Positions 12,901-54,756 of a stretch of DNA of 64,000 nucleotides are shown here, piece after piece. Source of the stretch: Lycocorax pyrrhopterus obiensis (lineage: Eukaryota; Chordata; Aves; Passeriformes; Paradisaeidae). Below the pieces are notes generated by a model. The model ran no database searches. It saw only the letters and a program-made list of their open reading frames with translations, and had not been told where the DNA came from. Position 1 is the first letter of the stretch; each line of letters starts with the position of its first letter. The stretch is from contig JACSVZ010000007.1 of the NCBI GenBank assembly GCA_014706295.1, forward strand, positions 57,922,975 through 57,986,974, in the 5' to 3' direction. Both the position numbers and the translations under genes were made by a program.

Positions 12901-15900
12901 GCTTGCAGGTAGAATGGGTAAACTTCGACTGTCTTGGGGTTATTTCATTAAACTCATCCCATTTCTTGAAGAACTAATGTGGAAGTGTTGAAAATGTTGT
13001 CAATTTACCTAAGCAAGAAGGTATTGCTGCTTGATTGTGAAGAGACATTGTTCTGCTGAGTGGTGATTATCAGTTCAAGCATGAGGGGTGCTATATAGGC
13101 CAAATATCTTGTGAGTCTCTCTTTTTGTGGGACAGCAGTTGGTGTACCAAAATACCCTGGCGGTCTTGTCTTCCATTAATTGCTCAGGAATTCTCACTAT
13201 CCTCCATGTATTTCCTTGATTACATATCATTATCCAAGATGTTTGATGTAACTGTTTCATAACAGATTCGTTGTGTAGGTCGGTGAGTAGTGAGAGTATC
13301 CAAACCTGTAAAACCTAGGGCCCCCTGGAAGTTCTATGCTCACTTGAGGGTGCACATCATCAGTGCCAGTTTGCACTAATATAGACCCTTTGCAGCAAGT
13401 ATTCACGTAATAATGTTTTATTGTGGCTCATAAACAGCTTTGACAACCAGACTTGTGGTCTTGGTTCCCTTCCAAGTTGAAAGATGTTCACAGCACAGAC
13501 ATCATTGGTGAGAATGAGCAAGTGTTGGTCCCAGATTAACAAAGCACAGCCTAAAGGAGTCTTTTCCTTGAAACTTTGCCGTGGCTCTGGATGGAGCTGT
13601 ATGAAAATAAAGAGACTTAAATTACTGTGTGCACCATGCCTGCAGTGGAAGTAGGCAAAAGGTTCAGCTGAAACTTCATAAGGTGTAAAAGTATAGTTTT
13701 TAAAAATATGGTTTATTAAATTCTTTTTATTGTCAATTTTTAGCCCTTCATCCATATATTATGCTATTCAGGGGCTGAAACTCAAGATACTACTACTATA
13801 TGAGTAAAAGCAGAATTTCGATTAATATAGCTACATTACAAAATTTTGGCAGTTTATATGACTAAGAATACATCTATTAAGGAGTACTCCATGTTGTTTG
13901 TGATGCTGCCCCATCTGCACTCAAGGCACTCAAATGATGTGTTAGATCTACATTGAGTTTAGAATACCCACCCCAGTAAATGATGTTTGTTGAATATCTG
14001 TGAGATGATTGGAGAGTGTTGTAAGCAGTGGAGGAATTCACAGATCCAGGATCCCTGTGGAGCTACCCAGGAGACTCCCACTTGGTGAGAATTTGCTCAG
14101 TTTGATTAGGGGCAAATTTATGGCCAGGGAAATAATTCTCAGTTTTGTGACAGATTATCTGAAGAGACACTGATTATCAGAGAATTGGTGGATTATGTCC
14201 TGTGTTGCACTTCTAATCATGCAGTTTGAATGTGCTGGAAATAGTATGTTAATGTTGTGCATTTTCTTTCTGCGTGTGTTCACTCAGGAGAGTCAGCTTG
14301 AGTTTGTCCCACTGTATTTATTGCTGTGTGAATAATTGTACTAGTTAGGTTTTACATATTTGGAACACAGTGCCTAACTGCTGCCCTGCCTGTATAATGA
14401 TTAAGTCTAGAGAATGGGTTGGGGAAACAGCTTTGAGAAAAGCACCTCTTATAAATGAATGATTACTGACTTGGCAAAGCATTCATAATATTGACAGCCA
14501 GCTAGGAAAATTAAATCAATGCAATCAGGATAGTGATTATTTTTTCTCGAGAAGTGTGTGTGTGTAAGAAAAAGAGAGCAAACATTTGTACTTCTTGGAA
14601 TGTTAAGACCAATATTTTACTGTGAAAAGTGAACTGTAGAAACGTCGTCGTTCTGTGTTTCAGGACTGTAAGTTAGGGAAAGCTTTGAGATGGGTGTCGC
14701 TTGACCTTCTCTTGAAGTGAACTTCTCAAAGAAAACCATAAAGCTTTCAATTACAAATTTGCAAGTTTTATTGGAATGAAAACTAGAAAGGTAACTTCTT
14801 CCAAAATAAAATCTTCATAGTGATTTGTGAGGGTTAGGTGTAGCAGAGGTTTATGCACCACTGCATGCTTTGTGCAGGTGTGTCCTTGATGCAGGACTTG
14901 GTTATATTTAATGTCCTTTGGTGAGTGGCAGCAAAGTGGGAGCAGTTTGGGGTTTGGGAGCTTTTTTTGTCACAGAGAGATTTTACTTAAATAGAAAAAG
15001 AATTGTCCTAGGTTTACTTAGAAACTGGAAGACATTAAAACTGAAGAAGTATTCAGGAATTATTTTGCCTTTAAGTCAGAAGGGAAAGTTGAAATTTTGC
15101 AATTTAGTTGAAAGAGGAAACAATCTCAGAAGTGGAGTGAATGCAGAGTTCTCAGATGTTGGGACATTATAAGGAAGTTCTTAAAATTAATATGAGTAAA
15201 AGTGTTATTATTAGTCTCTCTTCCCCATTTCAGACTTCTGTTGGTTTTAGTATGTGTTTTCATTTTTCATGTTTAGTGTGGTGTTCGCTTTTACTATCAT
15301 AGAAGAAGATGATGCTAATTCTCTATGCAAATGTCATCTTCAAGCTAATGAATACCAGTGATGTATATACTGGAAGCAATAGTTATTCTGAGAGCATTTT
15401 GATTTTAATGATTCATAAACGTTCTGATAGTGCCTGTGTGGGTGAAGGGTACCATGTGCGAGCATACTCCAGTTCTGCTTAATACTTCATATGTTATTAC
15501 ATCTTTTGTCTTGTTTTATTCTGATTTTGGGCCCTATACTGCCCTGTATCTGCAATCCCATGGCTTTCCTCACAGTTGCCATGCTGCTTTAAGCAGCTCA
15601 ATCCCTCCCTCCATCTTCACTTCTTCACTTCCCAGCGTTGTGTCCTTCATTGCAAAAGGACTGGCAGGAGTGGATCAGGGAGCTGATCCACGTGCTCCCC
15701 CTTCCCGGTTGCTCACTTGCCAGGGAGAGGAGAGCCATAGCTCACTTCTCTGGGTGCAGCTTCTCTGGTGCATAGTTTGCTTCCTATAATCGAAAATGGG
15801 TTACTTGTAAACTACTTTAATTAAAACATGAATGTAGTATAAACAGTATATGTTTTTATCGATGTTAGAGGCTTGCAATAAAAGTGTGCTATCAGATTTT

Positions 15901-17094
15901 ATGTCTTTAGTTGATAAAAGGATGCAGAAGTCAGACTGATGAGAAGGGATGGGCTGGTTGGATTAGAATTATTTTGGGAAAAGGCTATTAAGAGAGAAAC
16001 AGAATTGCTTTAGCCATTTAGGAATTAGTATTTCAGCTCTTGCAGTAACAATTGTTGGTCCATGTCTAATAAAAATTATAGTACTTTCTGTCAGTTTTTC
16101 TGATAACTTTATAAAAACTCGACTTCAAGGCTCTGATTCTGTCTTGATTGTGAGCATTCAGATGTACTAGTGCTTGCTTTCACTAAGCCGATTTCTTTTG
16201 AATCTGTGAATACTCACTGTATTTCAAAAGCTCTGTACAGTTTTAAATGGCTAAAGAGAAAACTGACAAGCCTGAAAATTAAATTGTAGCAAAGACCTGA
16301 AAATGAGGAGAGTTCTCACAGTCGTCCAGATAGTAACTTACCGTGCTTTAAATTTTGGTTTTAGTAAATGTATACTCCTCTGTGCATTTGACAGAAAGCA
16401 CACATGCCACTTAATAGTGTCACTTCGATTTTATTTTATAGGTTATTAAAGTATTATGTGTATTTACACAGATTTATTAGAGCGGTTGCTCAATTTTCAG
16501 TTCTTTTATGTGAAAGTAGATACAATGGTAATATTGCAGGTTATTTAATTTTGGGACCTAAATGTTTGGCTGTGTGCTAGCACAGGAGTAAGATTCATTG
16601 AAAACTCTGAGTATCTGCTGAGAAGAAAAGGGTTTGCTGTCTTTCATCAGCCAGCTGTGAACATCTCTAAGGAACTGTGTATTTCATTCCAAGTTGTTGC
16701 ATTAAGGAGCTCAGGAGTTCTGCTGTGGGGCCTGTAGATCTGTGCCCCAAATACCAGGAAAAGAACCTCCCCACCCCAAAATTTCAAACCAGCCATGATC
16801 TGTGTGGGAAGGCTGGGAACATGGAATACTGATTTTGTTTATTTATACTGCCCTTTTCTTGTCTTAGGACCGCCTAATTTTTCCAGTGTATTTACTCTCA
16901 TATACTTCCCCTGTTTCCAAGTACAAAAAACCTCCGGTATTAGGTGTTACCCTGTTCCCAAGGCACCCCAAACTCCCAGGAACATTGAGAAAAAATTACT
17001 GAGTGGAACTTCTTAGGAGTTGTATTCTCTAGTGTGAGTGGCAACTTGCTTAATAAAGAAAGCAGATACAACCTGAACAATTGGTTTGTGGGGT

Positions 17095-17172
17095 TTTAGT
17101 CTGTGGGGCTTTGAGGTTTTTTTTGTTGTTTGTTTGTAGGTTTTTTGGTTGGCTGTGGTTTGTTTTTTCTTA
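17095..17172. repeat. T/G-rich low-complexity tract
   Basis: A T/G-only-like segment with TTTGTTGTTTGTTTG and GGTTGGCTGTGG, similar in texture to the tract near 1.45 kb. Confidence 0.65.
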
Positions 17173-18280
17173 GCTTGCCCCTATGGTTCGTATGGCCTGT
17201 TGACGTAGTCAGACTGGCGTGAATTCCATGTAGTGTTTTAGAGTGGTTTTTCTTGAGAAGAACTTAATTATATTTTTTGTTTTGTTCCCACACCTCCAGA
17301 CACTTAACTGGAGAAAAGAAAACAAACTTTTATGACTTATTTTAATGCTTTAGTAATTTTAAAATTTTTATTTAATATGAACCCTGCTTAAAATGAGTGT
17401 AATCTTGAGTCATATATATGAGTCTGGTTTTAACTTGTGCTGAATTGTATCTTAATGGATTCCCACTTGATTTCAGCCTGTTTTTCTTTGGCTGTAATGT
17501 CCTTGTTGGTCAAAGCAAATATGTAAAAGTCATATAGGACAGTGCAACCAAAACCCTGTTATAGTCATGTAACAACATAGATAGTATTGATACCTTTTAA
17601 ATATTTTCGAGGTCTGTGGTGAATTATAGGTAGTATAAGAAGGAGTGGAAGTTTTAAAAATAATACTTTTGGAAAGTAACCAATTGCACTTTTTATTTTT
17701 GTTTTCTTTTTTTCAGCCTGTATACAAGGCTGTCTTTGGAAGAAATTTTTCATCATTTAACTGTTGCCTGGTTGTTAATAACAGTGAATTCTGAAGTCCA
17801 TTCTTGCTCTCTCTATTGTTTGAAGGCAGGTAGTCAAGAAAGCAGTCACAGAACTCTGCTTCCCCAGGCCCTTTATGTCCTGTAGGGCTGTAACCTTAGA
17901 AAGGTCGTGTATAGAAATGATCTTTTTTGTAATGGGTGGAGGCTAATGAGTCTCTGTCTCCTTGGCTCATCTTAGGTTTCAGCTCTGCCTGCTCTGAGGT
18001 GTTCGAACGTGTGAGAGAGACCTGGCCAGTGGAATGGCTTTAGGGTGTCTGGTTTTGGGGCTGTCAGTATTCCAGAGGTGTTTGGGGAGGATTCTTCTCC
18101 CGTGTAGATTCCCTGTTGAATCCTGTCACTACTTTAGTGCTGTAAACAGAAACAAGTTGAATAAATGGCTGCATCTTTATTTGTACTGCAATCCATGTTT
18201 ATTGTTTTTAGTGTTTAAGCACTGGTTTTAATTAAATTGAAGCACTGTGTTTAAGCAAAACAGATTCGCGGTGCTTAAGC

Positions 18281-18300
18281 CTTAAAACTACTTAAAACTA
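18281..18300. repeat. 10-bp tandem duplication
   Basis: CTTAAAACTA occurs twice back to back. The flanking 80 bases also repeat the word TGTTTAAGCA, so the area looks locally duplicated. Confidence 0.7.
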
Positions 18301-19431
18301 CCACACAATTGCTAACAGCTTCCAGCATTTGCCAAGTGTTCCTTACTATGACTTATTCTTGTGTCAGTAATAAGAAGTTCCATCTTAGGTTGGCCTTTAA
18401 GAAGTCCAGGTTTTAAGAAATAAATGTGAATTCTTTACTATTAAAGTTTTTTTAAGGGGAATCAGGAAGGTCAACCAATGGATTTTGGTGCTGAGGCAGG
18501 CATTGGTGCCTTAAATAAAACAAGGTAGCTCAAAGGAAGTGCTCACTAGTCTGAGGGCAGACTTTCAGAGTAAAAATACCAATTTCATTTCTGCAACTTT
18601 CACTATTGCTATCCTTTTGTGTACATGAATATTGGATAAATGAAGCTTATGTATTCTTTTGATGCATTTGGTAAAGTAACCAACAACTAAGAAGTTGACA
18701 TTCCTTTTATTATTATATTATATATTAAGTCTTTTCATTTGCTGAGAATTAAGCAAACAGAGCAAAAGTAGTGAGTTCTGCTTACTTTATTGGTCAAGCA
18801 CATATTATTTTTTGTGAAAGTGTTCCTGTTGATGCATGTTATGTGTTCATAGTCCAGCAAAAAAATCCTCACTGTATTTCAGTGAAATTGATTTTGCTAT
18901 GGGGAGTGTCAACATGGGGGTAATGATTGAAACTCAAAACTTGCTTGTGGAATTATGGTCTTGCTGTGTATTCATATATATGTATTAATGTATATTCATA
19001 CGGGGTTATAAATGACGCAGTGTCTATAGAAATATAAATTAATCAAGCTTGATGTGTTTGGCAGTTTTTTCATCCTTCTTTGGAGTGTAAGTTAACGATG
19101 GTGAATACCAGCCTCCAGTCAAAGTAGTGGTTTATTGTAAAATTAAGTCTTGAATGCTGGTGTGTTTCCACTCTCTACTTCAGCCTGGACTTTCTTGGTG
19201 AACTTTATTTTCCTAATAGCAGGTGATGATTAAATTCCTTCTATAATACATTCAAGATCTCAAACAGACAATAGTAATACAGTTCCTATAAGTGGTTCAT
19301 TTGTTAATCTGAGCTCTGTTCTACAAGATTTGTATGAATGTTGCTTTCCTTTGAAATTGATCTTCAAAAAGAAATCCTGTTTTGTATAATAAGATGCCAG
19401 ACTCACAAAGATTTCCTTTCTTGTTTCATAG

Positions 19432-47702
<28,271 letters not shown>

Positions 47703-47830
47703 CAAAAAAACAAAACAGCATTATTAACCTGTGGAGTCACACATTTATGTAGTAGAAGATGGAGCAACAGTTTTCTGTATTGTGCAACTTTACAGTAGAT
47801 TTCACATTTGTTTCATTATTACAACAGCAC

Positions 47831-47838
47831 TGTATATA
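47831..47838 (+). promoter_or_regulatory. Pumilio-type element in 3' UTR
   Basis: TGTATATA matches the UGUANAUA consensus bound by Pumilio proteins, which repress mRNA. It lies 129 nt after the stop. Eight-base match only. Confidence 0.4.
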
Positions 47839-48261
47839 CCTGTCTCTAAGTAAAGGAAAAAAATAAGGACTTTAATCCAAAGTTTGGACAACAGATGGAC
47901 TTCTCAGAACTTTGCAAACATAATCATTGTTTTAACCCTTCTTTAAAACCAGTCTTCAAAGATCTGTTGATGAAAATTGCAATGTCAGATTCCATTGTCA
48001 GGACCTGTTCCTTATTTATCGTTAGCAGAGAGTATAATACAACTTTCAAATGTGAACAATCTTAAAATTTAGCTTGTCTTTCTGCTAAACTGTTAAGTGT
48101 ATTTATAGTAAAAGAGAAAAAAGACTGTCATTTCCTTATGAGTTTGTGTAACATCCTCCTTCTCTGGATAACTTTACTGTAATTTGACTTTCTTTTCCTT
48201 TTGCACATCTTCATAAGTTGAATGTCCATTCAGATCAGGGCCATGAAAAACATTGGTCCTG

Positions 48262-48267
48262 AATAAA
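48262..48267 (+). terminator. Proximal poly(A) signal
   Basis: Canonical AATAAA with a G/T-rich region about 10-25 nt downstream and T-rich sequence after that. The best-formed proximal site, about 560 nt past the stop. Confidence 0.65.
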
Positions 48268-48948
48268 AGTTTTGTTTACTGGTGTGAGCATTTTTTTAGT
48301 ACCAGGCTGTCTCTGGTGCTTCCTTAATTTGAACATTAGGAGTTAAAAAACAAGTAGGTGATAAACATAGTAGGAAAGGGAGCTTTGGATTTGTGCACCT
48401 ATTTATTGCAAATCCAAATTAGTGTCCACAATCCTTGGGAAAAAAAATGGGCAGTGGTAACACCCTGAACTTCAATACCTAACCAGTATTAGTGATGCAG
48501 CATTGGACAGACATACCAGAGTTGGTTTAAAAACACTAATTGCTAAATTATTACAGTATGTTCTTATTGGACCATTTAGAAAGAATAAAGACACATGCTA
48601 AACCACACAAGCGTGAAATTGATCTCCAGTGGTCATGGATCTAATTGGAAGTTGAGATAGCAGTTTGGATAGTTTGGAGTTGTTGCCTTACTTTTTAAAA
48701 TGTATTTATAAAGTGTTCCAGCAAAAGAGGATGTAGCCTCTAAGAAACATACTCTAGTGTTTTTGTGGTTCTAGTACTATTACTCATCACAGTACCAGCC
48801 CTATGGTCTTAGCTGGAAAGGATTCTGGATAATACACTTCTGCATTCTCATCTGGATGCTCATTCCTAACTACTGTATTTGTTACCAAAAGTGGTTCTAC
48901 AAATGCTACTGAAAAAATTCTGGAAATCCTAATGTTCTGAGTATTAAT

Positions 48949-48954
48949 AATAAA
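48949..48954 (+). terminator. Candidate poly(A) signal
   Basis: AATAAA followed by T-rich then GGTGCATTGTG sequence. An alternative 3' end for a 1.25-kb 3' UTR. Confidence 0.4.
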
Positions 48955-49769
48955 GTTTAAAATGCTTTTATATCAAAGGTGCATTGTGACCAAATTGTTT
49001 AAAACAAAAGAGAAAAAAAAATACAAAAAACAAAGAAGAGGGCTGTATTATAAGTATACATTATTGGCTATCTGCTTTGTATTTGAAAGTGGAATCTTAC
49101 ATCTTTGGTAGGTAAAATGCTGATAAGACTTATGTACAGTATATATTTAGCTAATGCAGTTGCATTATTCTATACCGGAAGGTATGTGTTTCAGGATTTT
49201 TCTCCAGGATGCTTTTGAACTGTTATAGACATATGACAACAGTGAATTGATAATCCTAAACCATCAATCCAGCAGTATTTACAGTATAAAAATGAATTGG
49301 TGTTCATGAGTCTTTGTGATAGTTGCAAACATGAATTTATGACCTGTTGCCATTGATAGAAATACAGTATAAATACAAGCTTGTATATTTTTCTTCCTAC
49401 CATTTAAATATACAGTAGAATTTGAAGTTTTCTTGTTTTCAGGCACAGAAAAAAGGTAAAAAAGAATTCCCTCCTAGACTACTGACTGTTTCAGGATTAT
49501 CAGGTCACAGTTTGTACTCCTGGGTCTGCACACACAAATGTTGTAAACTCAAGGTTTTGTAAGAACTTGACACTGTTAATTCTGGAAAAAAAAAAAAGTG
49601 GAACTAGTCATATGCAACACCAAACACAACATGATTTTATGGGATTAATATGAGCTTCTTTTAAGAACATTGACTGGGACGCAATGTAAATTAGGCAGTT
49701 ACTGTCATAGTTGAAACATTTTATTTTAAAGTGCTGAAGCAAAGGTGCAAGCTGAAATACTGAAGATTA

Positions 49770-49775
49770 AATAAA
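49770..49775 (+). terminator. Candidate distal poly(A) signal
   Basis: AATAAA in an A-rich setting, followed about 40 nt later by TTTTGACAGTCTTTTATTTCTGT. A candidate 3' end about 2.1 kb past the stop. Confidence 0.35.
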
Positions 49776-50114
49776 TTTATAACAAATCATGTCCCTTAGC
49801 CCATTGATTTTGACAGTCTTTTATTTCTGTTACAAAAAAAACCCCAACTTGCTAGTGCGATTTCTGTGTGAAACGATCATTTCACAGCACAAGAGGGTGG
49901 ACTCAAACTCATGCTCAAAGACTGTGTTCCATTGTGAAAAACTGAGAAAGAATGGAGGAATAAAACTTCATGTTTTTCACCTGGTGGAGTAAAACACAAC
50001 AATGTGAAATTAGAAAAAGCACCTTGTCCTGTACTTAAGAGTTTAGGTGAGTGTTGTTTGTTCATAACTCTTTTTGGTTTTGCCATGTCGTTCTGCTATT
50101 GGTCATACAAAACT

Positions 50115-50600
50115 GACGAGAACCCGGTGGGTTGCAATATTTCATTACCTCTGCCACGGGGACAGCGGGGAGTGTCCGAGGCTTATAAATGATTTATCAC
50201 TTCTGAGAAGGGATGTTCCTTTAAGGAGGAGGAGACGATGTGCTGTTGTTCTGAAGTCACTTGACTCTAAAGGCTGGGTGATGCACCTGAAGAAGCCTCT
50301 GCTGCCAGGATCCCCCGTGTGCCGCAGTCCCAGCGCGCTGTCCGGCCCCGCAGGGCTCCCGCTGTTCCCGCTGGAGCTGCAGAAGGAAGAGGAGGGCAGC
50401 CCATGGGCCCAAGTGTGATCAGTGCGTCATAAATTACACTTTTGTTTGCTTCTTGAGTTCCACGGCCCACCTTTGTTTGTGTCAATGTTGTTCTTGACTG
50501 CTCGTCCGGCAGGCGTTGGGTTGGTCCCGCGTGTCCTGGGCCATGTTGGTCTCAGGGGGAAGGGTTGTGCGCTGTCTGCTCACAGGAAAGAGCTGCGAGG
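50115..50600. other. Small CpG-rich patch
   Basis: I count about 23 CpG in roughly 500 bases, with 8 of them in 50301-50400, inside DNA that otherwise has very few. A 114-residue open frame ends here at 50418 but is not recognisable. It could be a small CpG island, an enhancer, or GC-rich 3' UTR sequence. A TATAAA-like word lies at about 50185. Confidence 0.5.
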
Positions 50601-50762
50601 GCATTGGGTCATGGGGATGTAACAACTGTACAAGTAAAGTTCCTCTCATGCACTCTGAATTGACCACACGTTGCTTTCTTTGTCTTGCACGTCTCCCTTA
50701 CTGTTTTCCTTTCATTGCTTTTGAGTGTTTTTTGTCTCTCTTCCAAAGGTTGGAATGCTTTA

Positions 50763-50768
50763 AATAAA
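50763..50768 (+). terminator. Candidate distal poly(A) signal
   Basis: AATAAA followed within 15 nt by TAGTGCTGTTGGAGGG, a good G/T-rich downstream element. It lies just past the CpG-rich patch; a 3' UTR reaching it would be about 3.1 kb. Confidence 0.4.
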
Positions 50769-50799
50769 AGTATTCTAGTGCTGTTGGAGGGTTCGCTAG

Positions 50800-53700
50800 C
50801 AGGGTTACAGTAAATTTAATCTTGGTTTTGTTAGCATAAGTAAAAGGGTTTAATTTATTTTTTTATCTGTTCTCATGTATGGAAAAATCGAGGGTGTTGT
50901 AGCCAAGAATTGCTTGAGTAAGAAATGCAGCAGCTGTACTTACATTATATGTGTGTAAGTACAGCCTTAGGCTCTCTCACTCGATGGAAAAGAAAATATA
51001 TTAGGAGCTCTAAAAAGCTCTTTATTGTTTTGTGAGGAGTGGGGAAGATGAGATCCTTCTCCCTCCAAGTAAAACTGACATAACTTTCTTTTAGTTCTGT
51101 CTTTGGAAACAAAGATGCCCTTTTCTCTTAATTGTGTGACACCACTATCCCAAAGCAGTTGCCCTAAAAGAAGACAAAGGTGACGATGCTCAAGATTGAA
51201 GAATGTTTTTATTTACATGTGGCTTTTTTTATTTTGCCTCATGTGCTTCCCTCAGCAGCTCTGGAGTGAGCCATGAATTAGTTTTCCCTAGTTGGTATGT
51301 GCAGCAGATTTTATGTAGCCCAGTTTTCCATTTTGAAGTCTATGAAACAGCATCTTGAAACAGAATGGAACTAATTTTGATTGAAAACTTTTATCCAAGT
51401 GTTGCTTCCCATCCACAGAAGCGTGCGCTTTGTATCACGACCTCTCTGAGTAAGAGTTTTTGTTACTTGGATCACCTGCTGTAAATATGTTGTATTCATA
51501 ACCTCATGGAGCCACGAGGAGTTTTCAAATATAAATAGTACTGATACATTTCTTGTTGTTGTCCTAATTTTGATTGTAGTATAGCGAATGACCTGTCATG
51601 CTTTTTGTTTCAAGGTTAGCATTAGATCCATAGATCTTAATATTTTAGCATTTCATTGTTTAAGCAGGAGAGGGCAGCAAAAGTTCATTTTTCCCCATAG
51701 GAGTGCTCTGGTCCCATTACTGTTTTTAAACTTAGGTGCATCTAACTATCTGTGGGTAAGGGGGAAAAATGAAACATTTTTTATATATATTAAAAGGTGC
51801 GTATGAAAATATATAGACTGGTCCAACCAGACTGTGAAAATGTCTTCTACTCTACATCCAAGTAATAATAAAAATATCTTCCACCTCTGGAAAAAGTACA
51901 AGCAGGTCTTAAGCTCTTGGATTCAAATGTCATTCTTTGGAAACAGTTTACTTTCTTAAAAATGGTATCAAAGAAACTCAGACTCAATGGTGCTCCCAGC
52001 TATAAATGTGTAATCTTCCTCTTTTGCACATGCTCAAGAGGCTCTGTACTGTGGGTGCATCTAAATAAAGAAGCAATGAAGTGTTTTCCAGGTGCTTGGC
52101 TTTTTTTTCCACCTCCTCCCATCTAAACTTCATGAGCCTTTTCAGCAGTGAACTTGCAACAATCAGATACCCATCCGTTTATATTAAATGTAAGGACTCC
52201 TGTCTGGAGAAGAAAAACCAAAAAGAAAACCAAACAATGAGGTGGTAATTTAAATTTCAGCCAGAATTACCATAGTAAACACTCGGTTTTTATTAAGTTA
52301 ATTTTTTTCAAAGGTCCTCTGATGATGGTGAGTATCCTTGTACCTCACACAACTCCCCCTGTCAGGGAGGTCGGGAGCAGAGGGTGCAGGAAAGGCATTA
52401 AAGCCACACAGTGTTCTTTAGGAACCCTCTGAGCCGTACACTTTGCAGCTGGTGAAGGAATTTGTTCTGCTATGGCAGCATTCTACTGTTTCAGTCCTCG
52501 TGCTGTTCTGCCTTGCAGTTTGGAGGCAAAGGGAAAGGCTGAAGATGGTCACACGCACAGGGGAAACCCTCTGGAGAACCACGGATAGAGCCTGGAAAGG
52601 GGCACTGCCCGTCAATGGCTTTGGCAGCAGTGTGGGAGAGCTGGTTGCTTCAATAAAATGAGAAAATATTTATTAAACATCTGATTTTTAAATACCACAT
52701 TTTTACATGTGTTATTCCAATAGTCTAATCCTTAATTCTTTCCATTTTTTTTCCAACTTAAATTTTCAGCAGTTGGATCTTGCCTTTGTCAGAAGAGCTC
52801 ATTATCACAAATCTCTTTAAATACTTGTAAGACAATATTCAGATCACTTAACAACTTCACGTCTCTCTACCTGCTTATTGCAAGGCAAGTATTTTCTAAA
52901 GGAGTTTAAAAAAAAAAAAAAGAACATGCAGTAAGTTGGCCTCCAGGGTAGGATTTGTCTTCTTCCTTGCAAGTTGGAAATCAACCTTTATAGGATTGGA
53001 ATTAAAAACTTAAATTAGTTTCCTGCTTTTGGTAAGGATAATTGCTTTGCTAATTTTTCGTCTTGGTCTTTCCTTCTCAGGGATGTTTTGGTTCCTCATA
53101 CAGCAGCAGTATGTCTGGTTTATCCTACATTAAGTTTGGACCTCGGATCACAAGTGTGTAGCCTACAAAAGCAGTTTTGTGTGCAGGTAAAGGCTGTTCC
53201 CAAGGCTGCATTAATTAGTGCCTCAAGGTCCAGTGAAGGAATAGCTCAGAAGTTAAACTGGAAACTGTTACAAGGTCTCAAATTACGGTCTATGGGTTTT
53301 TTAAAGATTAAACACAAGCTGAAGCAAATATCCTGAATTTGTTAGTAAATACCTTGAAAACAAGTGTACTAACCCACTGTGAGCCATGACCAAAGGCTTT
53401 TCTGGGAATTTCCATGACGTGAAAAATGGTCACGCAGAAACTTGATCTTGCACTATTTTTATGATTGTTTGGTTTTGTTTCCCCCCCCGTCCATCTTATC
53501 TATTCAGTATTAGCCCCCTTGAAGCCACTGAAGGTGTGAGAAGTTGGGGGTCACTCGGGAAGGATGGAAAGCTTGAGATGCATTTAAAGAAATGTCTACT
53601 TTTATACAGTGGTTCATACTTTAATACACACTTGAAAGTGTCTGGGAACTTGGCATTATCCCTGGATCTGGGAAGAGAATGAGAAAGGAATATTCTATGC

Positions 53701-54750
53701 ACCACCTGAACCTTGTCAAAATTTTTACTTTGCAAGCTTCCCCTTGTGTAAGAAGCCTCTGCGTTTCGCTGACAGGGGAAGCAGTGACCTGGCAGTGAGT
53801 ATTCCTGGAGCCCCTGGCCAGCAGAGGATCCTGGGGCATAATGGCTGTGAGAGCCAGGAAAGAAAGACCTTGAGTCTGCATGAGGATTTGGGCAGCCCTT
53901 CAGCAGTAAGGGCAGAGGGTGCCTGCAAACCTTTTGTGAATTGAGCAGGCTCGGTCAGGTTTGAATCTTCGCCTTTTGAACCTTCAGCACACATGGCTGA
54001 GCTGTGAGGGCAAACTGGACAAATGATCCAGCTCAGTTTTAGGTTTTAATATTAATTCTGCAAAGTGTACTGAGTAGGATTACAGCTTGTGCTCGTCTGT
54101 CATCCCAAAAGCTATGCAACGACTCCTCTGCTTTTTTAGATATTTGGCAATGGATATGATGTGCATGAGTGGAAAATCACTGTATATTTAACTGTCTCCA
54201 ACCAATATGGGCACCTGCATTACATAATCTTCCATTTCAGGCGTCTTGGAGGCACCAGGTTCAAGTCTGCAGGTGACAGATCTTGAAGTAAACTGCAACT
54301 TGGCAAAGGGCACTCTAGATTTCTGGAGCAGGGAAATGTGGAATTCAGACAGTGGTAATTAGTTTGTTAGTCCACAGACTGTTTCACAAGCACAAGGGGA
54401 TATTATTGCTATTTGCTCTCCATGACACTCATCAGACAATAATGGTCACGGTTAGTGGTTATGCACATTTCTAACATCAGTTTTGGCCAGACAAAAATGA
54501 CTCAGGAATACAAAGGAAAGAATATTTCCTACTGCAGTGTGGTGCCCCCAGCCCCTCTTTCTCCTGTGCTGCACTGAGTCTCTGCAAACACAAGTGTGAG
54601 GACTTGCAATGGGCTGAATTGAAGCAAAATGTGCTGTTCTAGTCGAGATTGTCAGAAGGGAAACATAGCTACAGACCAGGGGGAATTTCAGCCTTTTCCA
54701 AGCAAATGCCTTTCCCCGTGGGCAGCTAAAGAACTGGGAGTTTAATTTTA
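50800..54750. other. Intergenic stretch downstream of PPP2R5E
   Basis: AT-rich sequence with further AATAAA words (52064, 52652) but no exon, RNA gene or repeat family that I can recognise. Short open frames show no domain or composition typical of proteins. Confidence 0.6.
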
Positions 54751-54756
54751 GAGGTC

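Larger units (their letters stand above)
1..19431 (+). other. PPP2R5E: PPP2R5E upstream intron (3' part)
   Basis: This is non-coding sequence upstream of the first exon in the window. That exon begins with two bases of a split Asp codon, so this stretch must be intron of the same gene. The first 52 codons of the family protein (Ser/Arg/Lys-rich N-terminus) were looked for and not seen here, so the intron is longer than 19.4 kb. The stretch is AT-rich and holds simple repeats, T/G-rich tracts and one coding-like block on the minus strand at about 9.05-9.47 kb. No other exon, tRNA or recognisable transposon was found. The last bases before the exon are pyrimidine-rich and end in ATAG. Confidence 0.85.
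47703..48290 (+). other. PPP2R5E: PPP2R5E 3' UTR (minimum extent)
   Basis: AT-rich sequence after the stop, running at least to the first AATAAA, at 48262-48267. That signal is followed by G/T-rich sequence (TTTGTTTACTGGTGTGAGC), the usual downstream element. Further AATAAA at 48584, 48949, 49770, 49959 and 50763 allow longer isoforms; the human gene is known for a long 3' UTR. The stretch 48.3-50.1 kb holds nothing else that I recognise. Confidence 0.8.

Noticed and set aside
13360..13755. 131-residue minus-strand open frame
   Set aside because: Unrecognised and ending in ordinary AT-rich intron; no supporting signals.
15430..15789. 119-residue + strand open frame
   Set aside because: C/T-rich sequence lacking stops; no protein-like motifs.
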